A stretch of DNA of 64,000 bases from Arthrobacter sp. C9C5 (GCF_013359735.1 NZ_JABFMX010000001.1:186001-250000), one strand, 5' to 3'. Counted from the first letter of the stretch, positions 42,226 to 51,897 are shown. A program made the numbers and translations. The notes: a model not told the origin generated them from the sequence alone.

Positions 42226-43023
42226 TCAGCGGGGCCGGCGGGCCGCGTGGTCGCGGGCCAGCACGGCGTACGAGTCATCCGGAGTGCCCGGTGTGAAGCT
42301 GCCGTACTTGCGCTCGACGGCGGTCTTGATCAGGAAGTCCGCCAGCGCGGGGTTCTTGGGCAGCAGCGAGCCGTGCAGGTAGCTGGCGACGATGTTCCGG
42401 TAGCGGGCGCCTTCCTGGCCGTCGCTGCTGTTGTTGCCGGTGCCCTTGGCCGTGGTTCCCAGCGGCGCGACGCCCGGGCCCAGCGTGGTCTGGCCGCTGT
42501 GGTTTTCGTAGCCCAGCACGGTGCCGAATTCGGGGGAGGCCACCGAGACGTTGCCGATCAGCCGTTCGTCCGTGCCGTGCGTCTCGACGTCCAGGATGCC
42601 GATGCCCGGGATGACGGAGCCGGTCCGGGTCTTGAAGAACTTCCCGAACAGCTGGTAGAGCCCGCAGATCACCAGCATCGGCGTGCCGTTCTCGGCGAGC
42701 TCCTTGAGGACGCTCTCGCGGGAGAGCAGGTCATCCTGGATCACCAGCTGGCCGCTGTCCTGGCCGCCGCCGCCCACGATCAGGTCGACGCCGGCGGGGA
42801 ACTCGTCCCCGACGTTGTACTCGAGCAGTTCCGGGGTATACCCGTGCCAGCGCAGGCGCTGGGCCAGGACCAGGGCGTTGCCCCAGTCGCCGTAGATGTT
42901 CATGTCCCGCGGATAGAGCTGCAGCACGCGGATGCTGCCCTTGCTGGGGGCCGGGGTGTCCTCGGGGGGCAGTTCGTGCCCGAAGGAGAGCCCGTGCGGG
43001 GTTTCGGGGGCTGCGGGGGTCAT
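42226..43023 (-). CDS. gatD: Lipid II isoglutaminyl synthase, glutaminase subunit GatD
   Basis: A 265-residue class I glutamine amidotransferase-like protein (GATase1_CobQ type). VLQLYPRDMNIYGDWGN opens the domain, the nucleophile Cys is in PMLVICGLYQLFG, and the catalytic His is in IVASYLHGSLLPKNP. With MurT it amidates the D-Glu of lipid II to D-isoglutamine. Its ATG overlaps the murT stop (ATGA), as usual for this heterodimer. Confidence 0.95.
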   Translation of the reverse strand: MTPAAPETPHGLSFGHELPPEDTPAPSKGSIRVLQLYPRDMNIYGDWGNALVLAQRLRWHGYTPELLEYNVGDEFPAGVDLIVGGGGQDSGQLVIQDDLLSRESVLKELAENGTPMLVICGLYQLFGKFFKTRTGSVIPGIGILDVETHGTDERLIGNVSVASPEFGTVLGYENHSGQTTLGPGVAPLGTTAKGTGNNSSDGQEGARYRNIVASYLHGSLLPKNPALADFLIKTAVERKYGSFTPGTPDDSYAVLARDHAARRPR

Positions 43024-44384
43024 GAGACCACCTCCACTGTGGTGATTTTGGACAGCTCGCGGCGGATGGCCAGCATGGCGGTGTAGGTGCAGAAAATCCG
43101 CTTCGGCTTGTCCTTGGAGCCGCGGATGAAGGCGGCAAGGGCGGCGGCGATGTCCGTGTCGACGGCGCCGATCGCCACGTCGTCGTATTGCAACCGGAGC
43201 GCCATGTCGTAGGCGCGCGAGCCGGAGAGCTGATCCACGCCGCCGTCGCGCAGGGTGTCGAATTCGACGTCCCACAGCCAGGACATGTCCCGGCCGTCCG
43301 CGTAGTTGTCATTGATGGCGATCATCGTGGCGTAGCCTGCGGCCGGGAAGGACTTCAGGCCGAGCCGGAAGCCGCTGGGGTTCTTGACCAGGACCAGTTC
43401 CAGCGGCAGGCCGTCGACGACGAGGCTTTCGCCGCGGCCGAAGGCAGGGGCGACGTTGGAAAGCGCCGTCAGCAGGCCGGCATGGTCGGTGCCCGTGCCG
43501 CGGGCGCCCGTGATGGCCCGCGCCAGGGTCAGGGCAGCCGCAGCGTTGAAGATGTTGTAGACGCCGCGGAGCTTCATCCCGGTGCTGACCGTCACGCCGT
43601 CGTACTCAAAATCGGCGTCGTCGGCGCCCACGCGGCGAAGGACGACGTCGGCACCCGGCCTGGCGGGGGCCGGAGGCACCGGGCTGCCCGGCGCGGCACG
43701 CATTTCGTCGTCGTTGGGGAACGTGCTGAGCAGCGAATCATCGAGGCCGAAGTAGCGGACCTCGGGACCGCCGGCCGCCGCGCCATTGAGCGTGTCTGTG
43801 TTCTGCGTGTCTGTGTTCTGCGTGTCTGTGTTCTGCGTATCCGCGTTAAGCGTGGCCGCGATTCGGGCCACACGCGGGTCCTCGCGGTTCAGGACGACGG
43901 TTCCGGTGGTCTTGGCGGCGATGTGTTGCAGCAGCTCGGCGGTCTTGTCTATCTCGCCGAAGCGGTCCAGCTGATCGCGCAGGACATTCAGCAGCAGGCA
44001 GTAGCGCGGCGGGACCTTGTTGACGAAGTGCACGGCGTGGGCCTCGTCGAGTTCCAGGACGGCGACGTCGGCGTCGAGCCGGCCGCGCCAGTCCACCTCG
44101 CCGAGCAGCGCCGCGGCCACGCCCCGGGTGAAGTTGCTGCCGGTGCGGTTGGTGAAGACCTTCAGGCCCTGGCTTTCCAGCAGTTCCACGACCATCTTGG
44201 TGGTGGTGGTTTTGCCGTTCGTTCCGCTGACGACGGCGACCCCCAGCGGCAGCGTGGAGAGCGTCCGTTGCATGAAGCCGGGGTCTATTTTTTCGACCAC
44301 CAGGCCGGGGAGGGCTGAGCCTCCGCCCCGGAGCCGGGAGACCCGGCGGACGAGCTTGCCGAGCGGAACGCTGAAGTAGAGCAT
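43020..44384 (-). CDS. murT: Lipid II isoglutaminyl synthase, ligase subunit MurT
   Basis: A 454-residue Mur-ligase-like protein. [18 protein letters not shown] is the P-loop, [17 protein letters not shown] the central motif, and the C-terminal DUF1727 domain has [17 protein letters not shown] with the catalytic Asp. Two oddities: there is no Cys4 zinc ribbon (only two cysteines in the whole protein), and the same region carries a tandem pentapeptide (QNTDT)3 plus one degenerate copy. The ATG has no ribosome binding site, but TATATT is 7 nt upstream. Confidence 0.94.
   Translation of the reverse strand: MLYFSVPLGKLVRRVSRLRGGGSALPGLVVEKIDPGFMQRTLSTLPLGVAVVSGTNGKTTTTKMVVELLESQGLKVFTNRTGSNFTRGVAAALLGEVDWRGRLDADVAVLELDEAHAVHFVNKVPPRYCLLLNVLRDQLDRFGEIDKTAELLQHIAAKTTGTVVLNREDPRVARIAATLNADTQNTDTQNTDTQNTDTLNGAAAGGPEVRYFGLDDSLLSTFPNDDEMRAAPGSPVPPAPARPGADVVLRRVGADDADFEYDGVTVSTGMKLRGVYNIFNAAAALTLARAITGARGTGTDHAGLLTALSNVAPAFGRGESLVVDGLPLELVLVKNPSGFRLGLKSFPAAGYATMIAINDNYADGRDMSWLWDVEFDTLRDGGVDQLSGSRAYDMALRLQYDDVAIGAVDTDIAAALAAFIRGSKDKPKRIFCTYTAMLAIRRELSKITTVEVVS
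43791..43850 (-). repeat. In-frame 15-bp tandem repeat inside murT
   Basis: Three identical 15-bp units (43791-43835) and one degenerate unit (43836-43850) encode QNTDT three times and LNADT once. Copy-number change would keep the reading frame. Confidence 0.95.
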
Positions 44385-44391
44385 GCTTTGT

Positions 44392-44397
44392 AATATA
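44392..44397 (-). promoter_or_regulatory. Candidate -10 of a leaderless promoter (murT)
   Basis: TATATT on the minus strand lies 7 nt before the murT ATG. Confidence 0.5.
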
Positions 44398-44463
44398 TCC
44401 CAGAGGCGGCATGGAACCCGGTCCGGCGGCGCGCTCCGGTGCGGCCCGGGGAGCGCGGCGCAT

Positions 44464-44469
44464 TATGCT
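44464..44469 (+). promoter_or_regulatory. Candidate -10 of a leaderless promoter (pdxT)
   Basis: TATGCT, a common actinobacterial -10, lies 6 nt before the pdxT ATG. Confidence 0.5.
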
Positions 44470-44475
44470 GGCACC

Positions 44476-45177
44476 ATGACCACCCCCCTTTCTCTGCCTG
44501 GTTCCGGCGTGGGATCAGGCCTCCGGATCGGCGTCCTGGCGCTCCAGGGCGACTTCCGTGAACATCTGCACGCCGTGGAGGCAGCCGGCGCCACGGGCAT
44601 CGGCGTCCGCCGCCCCGCCGAGCTGGACGGCCTTGACGGCCTCATCATTCCCGGCGGGGAATCGACGACCATCGACAAGCTCGCCAGGATCTTCGAACTG
44701 CGGGATCCGCTGCGCGAACGCATCCAGGCCGGCCTGCCGGTCTACGGTTCCTGCGCCGGCATGATCCTGCTGGCGGCGGACATCGCCGACCCGGCACGGG
44801 ACCTTGCGGGCAACCCCCAGCAGACCTTCGGCGGCCTCGACATCACGGTGCGCCGCAACGCCTTCGGCCGGCAGCGTGAATCGTTCGAGACCGACCTCGA
44901 GTTCAAGGGGCTGGAGTTCAGCGCGGACGAATCCGGCGTGGCCCCGGTGCACGCCGTGTTCATCCGCGGACCCTGGGTGGAACGCGTCGGCGCGGGCGTC
45001 GAGGTCCTGGCCCAGGTGGAACCGTCCAAGGCCGGCCACCCGGAATCCCTCGACGGGACGGCTAGAATTGTTGCTGTGCGTTCCGGCAAGCTGCTGGCCA
45101 CCTCCTTCCACCCGGAAGTGACGGGGGAGAAGCGCGTGCACGAATTGTTTATTCGAATGATCAGAGGAGAAGCGTAA
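44476..45177 (+). CDS. pdxT: Pyridoxal 5'-phosphate synthase, glutaminase subunit PdxT
   Basis: A 233-residue class I glutaminase. [27 protein letters not shown], the nucleophile in [12 protein letters not shown] and the His-Glu pair in [17 protein letters not shown] are all conserved. It supplies ammonia to PdxS, whose gene is 7.3 kb upstream. It is divergent from murT and is followed after 3 bp by yebC, which keeps the actinobacterial pdxT - yebC link. Confidence 0.96.
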   Translation: MTTPLSLPGSGVGSGLRIGVLALQGDFREHLHAVEAAGATGIGVRRPAELDGLDGLIIPGGESTTIDKLARIFELRDPLRERIQAGLPVYGSCAGMILLAADIADPARDLAGNPQQTFGGLDITVRRNAFGRQRESFETDLEFKGLEFSADESGVAPVHAVFIRGPWVERVGAGVEVLAQVEPSKAGHPESLDGTARIVAVRSGKLLATSFHPEVTGEKRVHELFIRMIRGEA

Positions 45178-45180
45178 AGC

Positions 45181-45936
45181 ATGTCAGGCCACTCCAAATG
45201 GGCGACGACCAAGCACAAGAAGGCCATCCTGGACAGCCGCCGGGCCAAGTCGTTCGCCAAGCTGATCAAGAACATCGAAGTTGCCGCGCGCATGGGCGGA
45301 CCCGACCTCGCCGGCAACCCGAGCCTGGAACTCGCCGTCACCAAGGCCAAGAAGACCTCGGTCCCCGCTGACAACATCGACCGCGCCATCAAGCGCGGCG
45401 CCGGCCTCACCGGCGAGGTCGTGGACTACACCGAGATCATGTACGAATGCCGCGGCCCGCAGGGTTCGGCCCTGCTGATCGAATGCCTCACGGACAACAA
45501 GAACCGCGCGGCCTCCGAGGTCCGACTCGCCATCTCCCGCAACGGCGGCACGATCGCCGATCCCGGTTCGGTCAGCTACCTGTTCTCCCGCAAGGGCGTC
45601 GTCTCGCTGCCCAAGAACGGCCTGACCGAGGACGACGTGCTGATGGCCGTCCTCGACGCCGGCGCCGAGGAAGTCAAGGACAACGGCGACAGCTTCGAGA
45701 TCCACTCCGAACCGACGGACCTGCAGGCCATCCGCGATGCGCTCAAGGAAGCCGGAATCGACTACGACACCGACGAGGCCGAGTTCGTGCCCTCCATGCA
45801 GGTGCCGCTGGACCTCGACGCCGCCAAGAAGTTCATGAAGCTCGTGGACGCCCTCGAAGAGCTCGACGACGTCCAGAACGTCTACAGCAACGCAGACCTC
45901 AGCGACGAAGTGCAGGCCGCACTGGAAGCCGAGTGA
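45181..45936 (+). CDS. YebC/PmpR-family protein
   Basis: A 251-residue YebC protein, full length. The N-terminus [21 protein letters not shown] and [20 protein letters not shown] are diagnostic. Family members act as transcription regulators or, for some YebC2 types, as factors that ease ribosome stalling. The start is set by AGAGGAG before the ATG. Its stop overlaps the ruvC GTG (GTGA). Confidence 0.95.
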   Translation: MSGHSKWATTKHKKAILDSRRAKSFAKLIKNIEVAARMGGPDLAGNPSLELAVTKAKKTSVPADNIDRAIKRGAGLTGEVVDYTEIMYECRGPQGSALLIECLTDNKNRAASEVRLAISRNGGTIADPGSVSYLFSRKGVVSLPKNGLTEDDVLMAVLDAGAEEVKDNGDSFEIHSEPTDLQAIRDALKEAGIDYDTDEAEFVPSMQVPLDLDAAKKFMKLVDALEELDDVQNVYSNADLSDEVQAALEAE

Positions 45937-46511
45937 CCCTTCGCGTCCTCGGCGTCGATCCGGGCCTCACCCGCTGCGGCATCGGCGTCGTGGACGTCGA
46001 GAAGAACCGCCGCGCCACCATGGTGGCCTTCGGCGTCGTCGGCACCTCCCCGGAGGAGAACCTGGACCAGCGGCTGCTCGTCATCGCCACCTCGATCGAT
46101 GACTGGCTGGACAAGTACGAGCCGCAGGTCCTCGCCGTCGAACGTGTCTTCTCCCAGCTCAACGTCAGCACGGTCATGGGTGTGGCCCAAGCCTCCGGCG
46201 TCGTGATCGCGGCCGCCGCGCGCCGCGGCATCCCGGTGGCGCTGCATACGCCCTCGGAGGTCAAGGCCGCCGTGACCGGCAGTGGAACGTCCAACAAGGA
46301 CGCTGTCACCAAGCTCGTCACCAAGATCCTGCGGCTGGATGCCCCGCCGCGGCCAGCCGACGCCGCCGATGCGCTGGCACTGGCCATCACGCACGCGTGG
46401 CGGGCCGGCAGCGGTGCCGCGGTGGCCACCACAGGGCCGGGCAGCCAGTCCCTCACCCCGGCCCAGCGCGCCTGGGCCGACGCGGAGGCCAAAGCGCGCC
46501 GCGCGCGCTGA
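45933..46511 (+). CDS. ruvC: Holliday junction resolvase RuvC
   Basis: A 192-residue RuvC nuclease. [19 protein letters not shown] gives the first catalytic Asp, [20 protein letters not shown] the Glu, and [16 protein letters not shown] the C-terminal Asp pair. It cleaves Holliday junctions moved by RuvAB. The GTG start overlaps the yebC stop. Confidence 0.96.
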   Translation: MTLRVLGVDPGLTRCGIGVVDVEKNRRATMVAFGVVGTSPEENLDQRLLVIATSIDDWLDKYEPQVLAVERVFSQLNVSTVMGVAQASGVVIAAAARRGIPVALHTPSEVKAAVTGSGTSNKDAVTKLVTKILRLDAPPRPADAADALALAITHAWRAGSGAAVATTGPGSQSLTPAQRAWADAEAKARRAR

Positions 46512-46536
46512 ATGTCCGGGGCGCTTGCTAGGGTAT

Positions 46537-46552
46537 TCGTAGATATGTTCGG
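46537..46552. promoter_or_regulatory. LexA-like SOS box upstream of ruvA
   Basis: TCGTAGATATGTTCGG matches 13 of 16 positions of the ideal TCGAACATATGTTCGA. It lies between ruvC and ruvA, 43 bp before the ruvA start, so ruvAB may be SOS-induced apart from ruvC. Confidence 0.6.
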
Positions 46553-46594
46553 ATAGCCGGCTGCCAACCCAGCCGTAAACCCAGGAGCCAGGCC

Positions 46595-47239
46595 TTGATC
46601 AGTTTTCTCCGCGGAACCGTAGCGCACGTCGGCCTGTCCTCGGCAGTGATCGACCTCAACGGCGCCGGCATGAGCGTCAACGCGACGCCGCAGACCCTCA
46701 GCAAGCTCCGCGTCGGGGATGAGGGCAAGCTCTTTACTTCCCTGATCGTGCGCGAAGACTCGCTGACCCTTTTCGGCTTCTCAAGCGACGACGAACGTGA
46801 GGTCTTCGACGTGCTGCTCAGCGTCAGCGGCGTCGGCCCGCGCCTGGCCCTGGCGGTCCTGGCCGTCCATGAGCCCGAGGCGATCCGCGTCGCCGCGCAT
46901 TCCGGTGACGGCAAGGCCTTCACCAAGGTTCCCGGAATCGGGCCCAAGGTCGCCGGCCGGATCGTACTGGAACTGGCCGGCAAGCTGGTCCCGCACGGCA
47001 CGCCCGGAGGCTCCGCACCGGCCGTGTCCGCCGAAGCCGTCTGGAAGCCGCAGGTGGTTGCCGCGATGACGAGCCTGGGCTGGTCCGAGAAGGACGCCAC
47101 CGCCAGCATCGACAAGTCGCTGGCCGATTCCCCGGAGCTCGCCGAGCAGGGCAACGTCGCGGAAATCCTCCGCGCCACGCTGCGCTGGCTGGGCCAGGAC
47201 GGCGCCCGCGCCGGAAACCGGGTAGGCGCCCGTGGCTGA
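46595..47239 (+). CDS. ruvA: Holliday junction DNA helicase subunit RuvA
   Basis: A 214-residue RuvA. The OB-fold start [20 protein letters not shown], helix-hairpin-helix [18 protein letters not shown] and [19 protein letters not shown], and a C-terminal three-helix RuvB-binding domain are present. TTG start with AGGAG upstream. It tetramerises on Holliday junctions and loads RuvB, whose gene overlaps by 8 bp. Confidence 0.95.
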   Translation: MISFLRGTVAHVGLSSAVIDLNGAGMSVNATPQTLSKLRVGDEGKLFTSLIVREDSLTLFGFSSDDEREVFDVLLSVSGVGPRLALAVLAVHEPEAIRVAAHSGDGKAFTKVPGIGPKVAGRIVLELAGKLVPHGTPGGSAPAVSAEAVWKPQVVAAMTSLGWSEKDATASIDKSLADSPELAEQGNVAEILRATLRWLGQDGARAGNRVGARG

Positions 47240-48353
47240 GCCGTCGCTCGTCGCCGGGGGAGAGGAGCCCGAGGAGCGCGCGATCGAGGCCGCCCTCCGG
47301 CCCAAGAACCTGCACGATTTCGTGGGCCAGCACCGGGTGCGCAAGCAACTCTCCCTCGTCCTGGAGGCGTCCCGTATGCGCGGCCGCAGCGCCGACCACG
47401 TGCTGCTGTCCGGGCCGCCCGGTCTGGGCAAGACCACGCTGTCCATGATCATCGCCGCAGAGATGAACGCCCCGCTGCGGATCAGCAGCGGCCCGGCCAT
47501 CCAGCACGCCGGAGACCTGGCCGCCATCCTCTCCTCGCTGTCCGAGGGCGAAGTCCTCTTCCTCGACGAGATCCACCGGATGTCCCGCCCGGCCGAGGAG
47601 ATGCTCTACATGGCCATGGAGGACTTCCGCGTCGACATCGTCGTCGGCAAGGGCGCCGGGGCCACCGCCATCCCGCTCGAGCTCCCGCCCTTCACCCTGG
47701 TCGGCGCCACCACCCGCGCCGGGCTGCTGCCGGGGCCGCTGCGGGACCGGTTCGGTTTCACCGGCCACCTCGAGTTCTACTCCGTTGAGGAGCTCGAGCT
47801 GGTGCTGCGGCGCTCCGCGGGCCTGCTTGACCTGAAGGTGAACTCGGCCGGGTTCAGCGAGATCGCCGGCCGGTCCCGGGGCACGCCCCGCATCGCCAAC
47901 CGCCTGCTCCGCCGCGTCCGGGACTGGGCGCTGGTGCACGGCGTGGATCAGATCGACGCCCGGGCGGCGTCGGCTGCCCTCGACATGTACGAAGTGGACA
48001 AACGCGGCCTGGACCGCCTGGACCGTGCCGTCCTGGAGGCGCTGATCACCAAGTTCGGCGGCGGACCGGTGGGCCTGTCCACCCTGGCGATCGCCGTCGG
48101 CGAGGAAACCGAAACGGTGGAAACAGTCGCCGAACCCTATCTGGTCCGAGAGGGCCTGCTGGGCCGGACGCCCCGCGGCCGGATTGCTCTTGCCCCGGCG
48201 TGGACCCACCTGGGTTTTGCGGTGCCTGCCGGCGCGTTCGGGCAGGATCCGCTGGACCTGTTCCAGGCCGGCGCCGCCGCTGGTGGACCGGCCGGCTTCG
48301 GCGTGGATGCCGAGGGGGAAGTCGATCCGGAATGGATCCGTAATAGTCAATAG
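47232..48353 (+). CDS. ruvB: Holliday junction branch-migration ATPase RuvB
   Basis: A 373-residue AAA+ motor. The Walker A segment is [16 protein letters not shown], Walker B is [10 protein letters not shown], sensor 1 lies in [11 protein letters not shown] and the arginine finger in [11 protein letters not shown]-terminal winged helix follows ([13 protein letters not shown]). GTG start inside the ruvA end. Normal length. Confidence 0.97.
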   Translation: MAEPSLVAGGEEPEERAIEAALRPKNLHDFVGQHRVRKQLSLVLEASRMRGRSADHVLLSGPPGLGKTTLSMIIAAEMNAPLRISSGPAIQHAGDLAAILSSLSEGEVLFLDEIHRMSRPAEEMLYMAMEDFRVDIVVGKGAGATAIPLELPPFTLVGATTRAGLLPGPLRDRFGFTGHLEFYSVEELELVLRRSAGLLDLKVNSAGFSEIAGRSRGTPRIANRLLRRVRDWALVHGVDQIDARAASAALDMYEVDKRGLDRLDRAVLEALITKFGGGPVGLSTLAIAVGEETETVETVAEPYLVREGLLGRTPRGRIALAPAWTHLGFAVPAGAFGQDPLDLFQAGAAAGGPAGFGVDAEGEVDPEWIRNSQ

Positions 48354-48557
48354 CACTCGCTAGTGACCTTTTCCCTCTAGACTGGTATGACGCTCGGCAC
48401 GTTCGGGCCTTTGTTTCCGTGTGCGGCTACCACTAGCCGCTGCCGGCCGGGCATGATTTTCTGCCAGGTTTACTGCCAGGGTCCACACCAGGCGGCCCCG
48501 GAACGGAACGGACGTTGCTGTGAAACCAGCTCGCAAGTACAGAACGGAACTTTCCCC

Positions 48558-48995
48558 TTGGATCCAATGACAATTCTCCTGTTCGTCATGCTCGGCGTGT
48601 TCGTCTTCATGATGTTCCGCCGCAACAAGAAGACGCAGCAGCAGCAGGTGGAACTCCAGTCGAAGTTCGGCCCCGGCGTTGACGTCATGACCAGCTTTGG
48701 CCTGTTCGGCCGCATCGTTGAGATCGACGACGCCGAGAACAAGGTTGTCCTGGAGCTCTCCCCGGGCAACACCGCCACCGTGCACCGCCAGGCCGTCACG
48801 AAGATTGTTGAGCCGGTTGTTGCGGCCGAGGAGCCCACGGTTGTTCCCGACGACGCCTCCTCGCTGACCCTCGGCAAGACCGATGCCACCGTCGACGGCG
48901 TCGACGGCGCCGCCACCGCCGGTGAGACGCCCCGCAACGAAACGCCGGACGAAACCCTGCGCCGCCTGAACGACGAAGGCAAGAAAGACAGCTAG
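48558..48995 (+). CDS. yajC: Preprotein translocase subunit YajC
   Basis: A 145-residue YajC-like protein: one N-terminal membrane helix (ILLFVMLGVFVFMMF), a basic RRNKK patch, and the small cytoplasmic domain with KFGPGVDVMTSFGLFGRIVEI. The C-terminal ~50 residues are acidic and low-complexity. I chose TTG at 48558 (giving MDPMTILL), which has GGAAC at a suitable distance; ATG at 48567 is the alternative. It assists SecDF. Confidence 0.88.
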   Translation: MDPMTILLFVMLGVFVFMMFRRNKKTQQQQVELQSKFGPGVDVMTSFGLFGRIVEIDDAENKVVLELSPGNTATVHRQAVTKIVEPVVAAEEPTVVPDDASSLTLGKTDATVDGVDGAATAGETPRNETPDETLRRLNDEGKKDS

Positions 48996-49038
48996 TCTGC
49001 CTCCTGAGCTATCCCGCGAAGCTACGGTGCGCGGGCAT

Positions 49039-49072
49039 CCGCCGGTGCAGGCCTGACAGGCCGCACCGGCGG
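49039..49072 (+). other. Stem-loop between yajC and secD
   Basis: CCGCCGGTGC pairs with GCACCGGCGG around an inner GGCCT/AGGCC stem (one bulged A, 3-nt loop). No T-run follows, so it may be an attenuator or mRNA-stability element rather than a full terminator. Confidence 0.6.
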
Positions 49073-49101
49073 TTCCTCCGTAAACAATAGAAAGATCGAC
49101 A

Positions 49102-50862
49102 ATGGCACGAACTGGCCCCAAAAACTCAGCCCTCAGGGTGCTGGTCTGGCTTGGCGTAATTCTCGCCGTCTTGACTGCCGTCCTGGCCGGCGGCACCATG
49201 GCCGGGCAGGCGAGCTGGGCTCCGAAGCTGGCACTGGACCTTGAAGGCGGCACCCAGATGATCCTGGCGCCCAGGGTGGAGGGCGGTTCGGACATCAACG
49301 AAGAACAGCTCAACCAGGCCGTGGCGATCATCCGCCAGCGTGTGGACGGCTCCGGCGTCGCGGAAGCTGAAATCAGCACGCAGTCCGGTCGTAACGTCGT
49401 CGTCAGCCTTCCGGGCACTCCGTCGAAGGAGACCCGTGCGCTGATCCAGGCGTCGGCCGACATGAACTTCCGCCCGGTCATTCAGGCCGGCGCCGGCGCA
49501 GCCGTTCCGGTCGCGTCCCGGACCCCGGCGGACAAGCTGCCCAAGCCGACCGCAGCGCCGAAGAACAGCAGCGACGAGAACTGGGTCACCGCGGACGTCT
49601 ACAAGAAGTTTGAGGCGCTCGACTGCGACAACCCGTCCCAGGACAAGCAGGAACGCTCCGACCCGGCCAAGCCGCTGGTGACCTGCGAGCCCGCTTCCGA
49701 CGGCAGGCCCGCAATCAAGTACATCCTCGGCCCGGTTGAGGTCAAGGGCTCGGACATCACGACCTCGTCCTTCCAGCTGCAGCGCGGCGCGCAGGGCGCG
49801 GTGACCAACCAGTGGGCCGTCGACATCCAGTTCAACGACGAGGGCACCGCCAAGTTCAAGACGGTTACCGAGCGGCTGAACAAGTTCTACGTCGCTGCCG
49901 GCGGTGAGACCGGTTCGGACCCGAAGTCGCAGTTCGCCATTGTCCTGGACGACCAGGTCATTTCCGCCCCGCGGTCCCAGGCCGTCATCACCGATGGCCG
50001 CCCGCAGATCACCGGTGGTTTCACCGAGCAGTCCGCCAAGGCCCTCTCCGACCAGCTGCGCTTCGGCGCCCTGCCGATCAGCTTCGAGATCCAGAGCGAC
50101 CAGCAGATCTCGGCCACCCTCGGCGGTGAGCAGCTGCGCATGGGCATGCTTGCCGGCCTGATCGGCCTGCTGCTGGTTGTGGTCTACTCGCTGTTCCAGT
50201 ACCGGGCGCTCGGCTTTGTCACCGTCGCCTCGCTCGTCGTCGCCGGTGCGCTGACCTACCTGGCCATCGCAATCCTCGGCTGGACCGAGAACTACCGCCT
50301 CTCGCTGGCCGGTGTGGCCGGCATCATCGTGGCAATCGGCCAGACGGCGGACTCGTTCATCGTCTACTTCGAACGCATCCGTGATGAGCTCCGCGAAGGC
50401 CGCGGCCTGGTCTCGGCCGTGGAGAACGGTTGGAAGCGGGCCAAACGGACCGTCCTGGCCTCCAAGGCCGTCAACCTGCTGGCAGCCCTCGTGCTGTACT
50501 TCGTGGCGGTGGGCAACGTCCGCGGCTTCGCCTTCACCCTGGGCCTGACCGCAATCGCCGACCTGATCGTGGTCTTCATGTTCACGCACCCGACCCTGCA
50601 GGTCCTGGCCCGCACCAAGTTCTTCGGCGAAGGCCACAAGTTCTCCGGCCTCGACCCGAAGCGGCTCGGCGCCGTGCCCCTGTACCGGGGAGCGGGACGG
50701 ATCCGTACGCCGGAGGACCGGCCGGTTGCGGCCCCGCGCGCCAAGAACACCGGTGCCGCGGCCGAGGCCGAACGCCGGATGACCATTGCAGAACGACGCC
50801 TCGCGGAAAAGCAGGAACAGCTTGCTGGTTCCTCCAAAAGCGCGTCCAAGGAGGGCAAGTAA
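49102..50862 (+). CDS. secD: Protein translocase subunit SecD
   Basis: A 586-residue RND-related protein with an N-terminal helix, a large external P1 domain, and five further helices near the C-terminus (~345-520). LALDLEGGTQMIL (D1), QIADSFIVYFERI-like segment as GQTADSFIVYFERIRDE, and the FTLGLTAIADLIVVFMFTHP end are conserved. It uses the proton motive force to complete protein export. secF follows after zero intergenic bases. Confidence 0.96.
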   Translation: MARTGPKNSALRVLVWLGVILAVLTAVLAGGTMAGQASWAPKLALDLEGGTQMILAPRVEGGSDINEEQLNQAVAIIRQRVDGSGVAEAEISTQSGRNVVVSLPGTPSKETRALIQASADMNFRPVIQAGAGAAVPVASRTPADKLPKPTAAPKNSSDENWVTADVYKKFEALDCDNPSQDKQERSDPAKPLVTCEPASDGRPAIKYILGPVEVKGSDITTSSFQLQRGAQGAVTNQWAVDIQFNDEGTAKFKTVTERLNKFYVAAGGETGSDPKSQFAIVLDDQVISAPRSQAVITDGRPQITGGFTEQSAKALSDQLRFGALPISFEIQSDQQISATLGGEQLRMGMLAGLIGLLLVVVYSLFQYRALGFVTVASLVVAGALTYLAIAILGWTENYRLSLAGVAGIIVAIGQTADSFIVYFERIRDELREGRGLVSAVENGWKRAKRTVLASKAVNLLAALVLYFVAVGNVRGFAFTLGLTAIADLIVVFMFTHPTLQVLARTKFFGEGHKFSGLDPKRLGAVPLYRGAGRIRTPEDRPVAAPRAKNTGAAAEAERRMTIAERRLAEKQEQLAGSSKSASKEGK

Positions 50863-51870
50863 ATGGCCAGCTTCGCCACTTTCGGTAACGAGCTTTACAC
50901 GGGCAAGCGCTCGTACGACTTTGTCGGTTCCAAGAAGATCTGGTTCCTGATCGCCGCGGCCGCCGTCGCGCTTTCCATCCTGCTGCCGATCGCCAAGGGC
51001 GGATTCAACCTGGGCATCGAGTTCCGCGGCGGCTCGGAGTTCACGGTCTCCAACGTCAAGGACCGCGACGCCGCCCTCGGCGAGAAGGCGGTCCAGGAAG
51101 TCGTCTCCGGCAGCCTGCCGCGCGTCGCCAACGTTGCCGGCAACACGATGCGCATCCAGACGGACAAGCTCAGCGACGATGAGGTGATCAAGGTCAAGGA
51201 AGGCCTCACCAAGGCCTACGGCGTGACCGACAACGAGGTCACTTCGACGTTCGTGGGGCCCACCTGGGGCGCTGACGTGACCAAGCAGGCACTGCTCGGC
51301 CTCGCCATCTTCGTGGGCCTTGCCGCAGTCCTGATGGCGCTGTACTTCCGGACCTGGAAAATGTCCCTGTCCGCCCTGGCCGGCATGGCGGTGACGATGT
51401 TCGTCACGGCCGGGGTGTATTCGCTGAGTGACTTCGAGGTGACCCCCTCGGCCGTCATCGGCTTCCTCACGGTGCTCAGCTATTCGCTCTACGACACCGT
51501 CGTGGTGTTCGACAAGATCCGTGAAAACACCGCGGATCTGCAGGCATCCACCCGGCGCACGTTTGCCGAAGAAGTGAACCTCGCCGTCAACCAGACGCTG
51601 GTGCGTTCCATCAACACCATGATGGTCGCCATCCTGCCGGTCGGCGCCATCCTCTTCATCGGGGCCGGACTGCTGGGCGCGGGAACCCTGCGGGACCTGT
51701 CGCTGGCGCTGTTCGTGGGCATCCTGATCGGCACCGCGGCGACCATCTTCGTCGCCGCCCCGCTGTACGCCTGGCTGCGCCAGGGGGAGCCGGACCTGAT
51801 CAAGCAGGCCAAGCGCGTGCAGCAGCGCCGGGCCGAGCATGCCGCCAAGGCGGCACCTGCCACGGCCTAG
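50863..51870 (+). CDS. secF: Protein translocase subunit SecF
   Basis: A 335-residue partner of SecD with six membrane helices. GGFNLGIEFRGGSEF is the conserved first-loop motif, and GFLTVLSYSLYDTVVVFDKI with NQTLVRSINTMM the transmembrane core. Stop codon of secD and ATG of secF are adjacent (TAAATG). A strong hairpin follows the gene. Confidence 0.96.
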   Translation: MASFATFGNELYTGKRSYDFVGSKKIWFLIAAAAVALSILLPIAKGGFNLGIEFRGGSEFTVSNVKDRDAALGEKAVQEVVSGSLPRVANVAGNTMRIQTDKLSDDEVIKVKEGLTKAYGVTDNEVTSTFVGPTWGADVTKQALLGLAIFVGLAAVLMALYFRTWKMSLSALAGMAVTMFVTAGVYSLSDFEVTPSAVIGFLTVLSYSLYDTVVVFDKIRENTADLQASTRRTFAEEVNLAVNQTLVRSINTMMVAILPVGAILFIGAGLLGAGTLRDLSLALFVGILIGTAATIFVAAPLYAWLRQGEPDLIKQAKRVQQRRAEHAAKAAPATA

Positions 51871-51897
51871 CCGGCAGGCCCCGCAGAAGACCGCCCG

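Noticed and set aside
43791..43835. Three-unit direct repeat as a CRISPR fragment or iteron origin
   Set aside because: The units are contiguous without spacers, in frame, and inside a coding domain.
43786..43974. Plus-strand frame with SVFCV repeats inside murT
   Set aside because: It is the complement of the murT tandem repeat, without start signals or homology.
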